Positions 61,450 through 64,000 of a DNA stretch of 64,000 bases are shown here, piece after piece; positions within the stretch are counted from its first letter, which is position 1; the number at the start of each line of letters is the position of its first letter. The stretch comes from Rhynchonema sp. JSB1_4 (Eukaryota; Nematoda; Chromadorea; Monhysterida; Xyalidae), in assembly GCA_030248065.1 (NCBI GenBank), contig JASAMV010005530.1, forward strand, positions 1 to 64,000, read 5' to 3'. A program made the position numbers and the translations under genes. The notes below the pieces were generated by a model. That model ran no database searches and was not told the origin of the DNA. It saw only the letters and a program-made list of their open reading frames with translations.

Positions 61450-61616
61450 CTTTCCGTAATTGGATACAACGACGGCAAGCTGCCTTTTCGATCCAAATTT
61501 GTCGTCCGATTGTTTGCGCCCGTTCGTTTGTTGGATGCGCGACGCGAAATCGGTTTGCGAGCAACACCTCGTGTCAACAACGACTGATTCGGACTGTCGG
61601 GCGGACTGTCGCTGCT
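61450..61616 (-). CDS. Possible upstream exon of the RhoGEF gene
   Basis: On the minus strand an acceptor TTTGCAG precedes a frame rich in Ser, Pro, Arg and Asn (SDSPPDSPNQSLL, then RKGSLPSLYPITE), closed by GTTGGT. The composition resembles the regulatory N-terminus of such GEFs. It ends in phase 1 whereas the next known exon starts in phase 0, so at least one more exon would be needed. Confidence 0.35.
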
Positions 61617-64000
61617 GCAAAGTTAAAAATATATTTTTTTAATTTAAAATAATTTTTGGCAGAATTTAATTCTTCAGCCGTTGCCTTGAATCGTAAAAGC
61701 GCTGTGCGTGCCTGGGACGATGAGACGAATATCTTGAAAGCAAAGACTACGATAGGACAAGGTACATAGCGACTTTGCCTGCGTAACTCTGCTCAGGCAA
61801 GCCAAATCGTTGTCCAATCCTAGTCGTTGCGTTTAAATATGCTCCGGCCTAATCTGTCCAATTATGCACCCTACAAGTTGCGTCAGTCAGAACCATTGTG
61901 CCTAAGCTACATATACACCACTCAGGGGGTAATGAGGACACGGTCGCAGAAGCGCTCATAATCCATGAGCACGATATCCGATTAAATCATCAATTGATTC
62001 AAAAGGGTCGTATTAGCGGAGACCATGCGCATTCACCAAGTACAGCTTGAATAGTGGAGCTCCATCGTACCACGATGTTTCTGCCCACACGGCTGTAACC
62101 CCGTGAAACCACAAACAAGCTTTGGTTTGACGTAGCCCGGCACGGGCGGGTTACCTACCAGTCAGAGGCCATCAGACGTACATACAGTATACAGCGAGTA
62201 GTATTAATTGTTGTTTTCATTGCCGGCTACTAACTGACTATCATGGTTTATAAATAGAATCAAAAGTTTATGATGTCCGCATGGACACGATAATGTATGG
62301 TGACGATTTATGTATATGGATTATGACTGACTGGTTTCGGTAATTTGATTTGGAAAGCAAATAGAGACCAGAGACCCATAGTAATGTGATGTTAAACGTA
62401 ATGAGAAGCTTAACAGAGGTCCTAAATTGTAGCAGAGAGAAGTTAAAGACCCTTAATCGGAACGGTAAATCATACTCGCACCATCTAAGAATTTATAATC
62501 ATATGTTCGTCGCAAAAAAGGCAAGTAACCTTTCTAACCCAGCTGTTTTGAAAACCTCCTGAATCGGGTAAACAACAAAATACATTGCGTGAACAGCTAA
62601 AAAAAGCAGCTAAGATTGTCCCAGGCAATCGAACGCTGTTACAAGTACACACATAAGTAACTGAGTAGGCGTTCCAACACGTCATAAGGTTTGAACAAAA
62701 TCTGGCATCTGCGCGTGTGTTGAAGTTCAGACGTTGCCAAAAATGTGCCAGCTAGACAGACAAGAACCCCAACGCCCCCACGGTCTTTGGCTCTCGCAAT
62801 GACTGGGAGGCACGAAAATGAGCCCCAACTTATGGTGAACCTGGATAACTTAAAAATAGGTTGTGGGGATACTAGATTGGTACAGGTGCTATTTATAGGA
62901 TATGTATAATCTGTTACTGCAACACGCCACGGATGGAACACAAGCGATCTTTTCCAATTGCAATAAGGGAGTTCCTTCTCCAATGGCCGGCTTCGCACAG
63001 CAATAACGAAAAAGGTCACGCTGAATTATGTGGAAGAACTTCAGGTGCATTAGTTCAGCAATCTTTGTGCCACACGGAAATCCTACAAACGCACATACGT
63101 CCTGCGCAAACCAGCATGACTAACGCATAATGACATCATGATTGCAAACGCGACCATGTTCTGGGTGTCGGTCCTTGTTTTGCATCGGTCTGGTATATTG
63201 GCATGTTTCGACTTGTTTCCCGTGAAACATCACCCACATTATTACCATGACAATGTTCATCATGTGTGTTATTCTGTACCACAGATGAAGCATCAACTAA
63301 GCGAACAACATCGATGATGTTTCACAAAATCAGGCCCCCAGACCGATGTCATAATCAAAGACACAACTCAAATTTGACATGGCCGGGGGGAGGTGCAGAC
63401 GCGCGTGCTGTGTTCACTTTGTTGCCTCAAGGTTTCAATGAGCGCAAACGAACGTGAAAAGAGAAGAAAACAGCAGTGATTTCTCCCTGATTACGCGTTA
63501 TTTCACCAACACTATCGAGATGAGGTTAGATGAGAAGCGGGCAGTGCAGGCAACGCATTGTGATGTGTTTTTTGACAACTTCACTGGGATTCTACCTCGC
63601 ACATTTTTTGGGCATGCATTCTTGTCAAAATAGGCAGAGTCATTGCCACACGCAGCGCATGTGTTGTGTAATTTCAGGAATAGAGACACATTTCTTCAGA
63701 GTAAGAATGACTGTGCTTGCCTGTGGTTGTTCCTTCAGCAACCAACAATAGGAATAGTGCGTGTTTGACCTACTCTTCGGTGAATTCACAAAATATGCAT
63801 TATTCTTGCGTTCTGTTGTGCTGAATGTGCAAGTTAGGCGTCGGTAACATATAAGAATAAGAATGCGTGACTGAAAATAGAATGACAATAGAGCTCGTTC
63901 CGTGTGCATTTCAAAACTTCTTCAAAAACACGCATGGTGTCTTGCTCAAAAAAGGTGACCATTATAGCATGTGCTTGAATCAGTGGGACAGCAGACATCG

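Larger units (their letters stand above)
60326..64000. other. Upstream region of the RhoGEF gene, no secure gene
   Basis: It includes a possible further RhoGEF exon (61616-61450) and a tRNA-like segment (61102-61180). From 61.65 kb to the end I find no exon or repeat I can support. Confidence 0.4.

Overview
The window is animal nuclear DNA: intron-rich protein genes with GT-AG junctions, no operons, and very abundant non-autonomous DNA transposons. A nematode-style DEG/ENaC channel, a divergent 7TM receptor, a HOOK dynein adaptor and a PLEKHG5-type RhoGEF point to an invertebrate, most likely an ecdysozoan. A nematode is my best guess, but no species can be named from the sequence. Gene models were built by hand: I looked for conserved protein segments, placed splice sites, and required the reading phase to agree across junctions.

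Layout. 1-14.2 kb is repeat-dense: hAT-like MITEs with 8-bp target duplications, two near-perfect foldbacks bounded by TTAA, and a giant palindrome (about 7.3-10.8 kb) ending in a TG microsatellite of nearly 400 bp. A possible secreted/membrane protein lies at 3.4-5.8 kb. 14.3-15.7 kb (+) is a complete 7-exon 7TM receptor (353 aa). 16-18 kb holds TA-flanked MITEs and an AT-rich tract between perfect 89-bp direct repeats. 18.5-25.8 kb (-) is a DEG/ENaC channel of at least 20 exons with an unusually large extracellular insertion and one in-frame stop. 28.0-42.1 kb (+) is a complete HOOK gene: 21 exons, 723 aa, phase consistent throughout. Its 3.9-kb second intron is filled with G-run repeats and a TGTCGGG minisatellite. 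45.3-60.3 kb (-), possibly reaching 61.6 kb, is a PLEKHG5-like RhoGEF. 61.6-64 kb shows no gene I can support.

The genes have unrelated jobs: chemosensation or peptide reception, sodium-channel activity, dynein-cargo linkage, and Rho activation. The theme joining the window is mobile DNA. At least fifteen MITE or foldback families sit in introns and between genes, several directly against splice sites. In two places an 8-bp target duplication has copied a splice acceptor or donor. I see no autonomous transposase, no virus-like gene, no CRISPR array and no rRNA gene.
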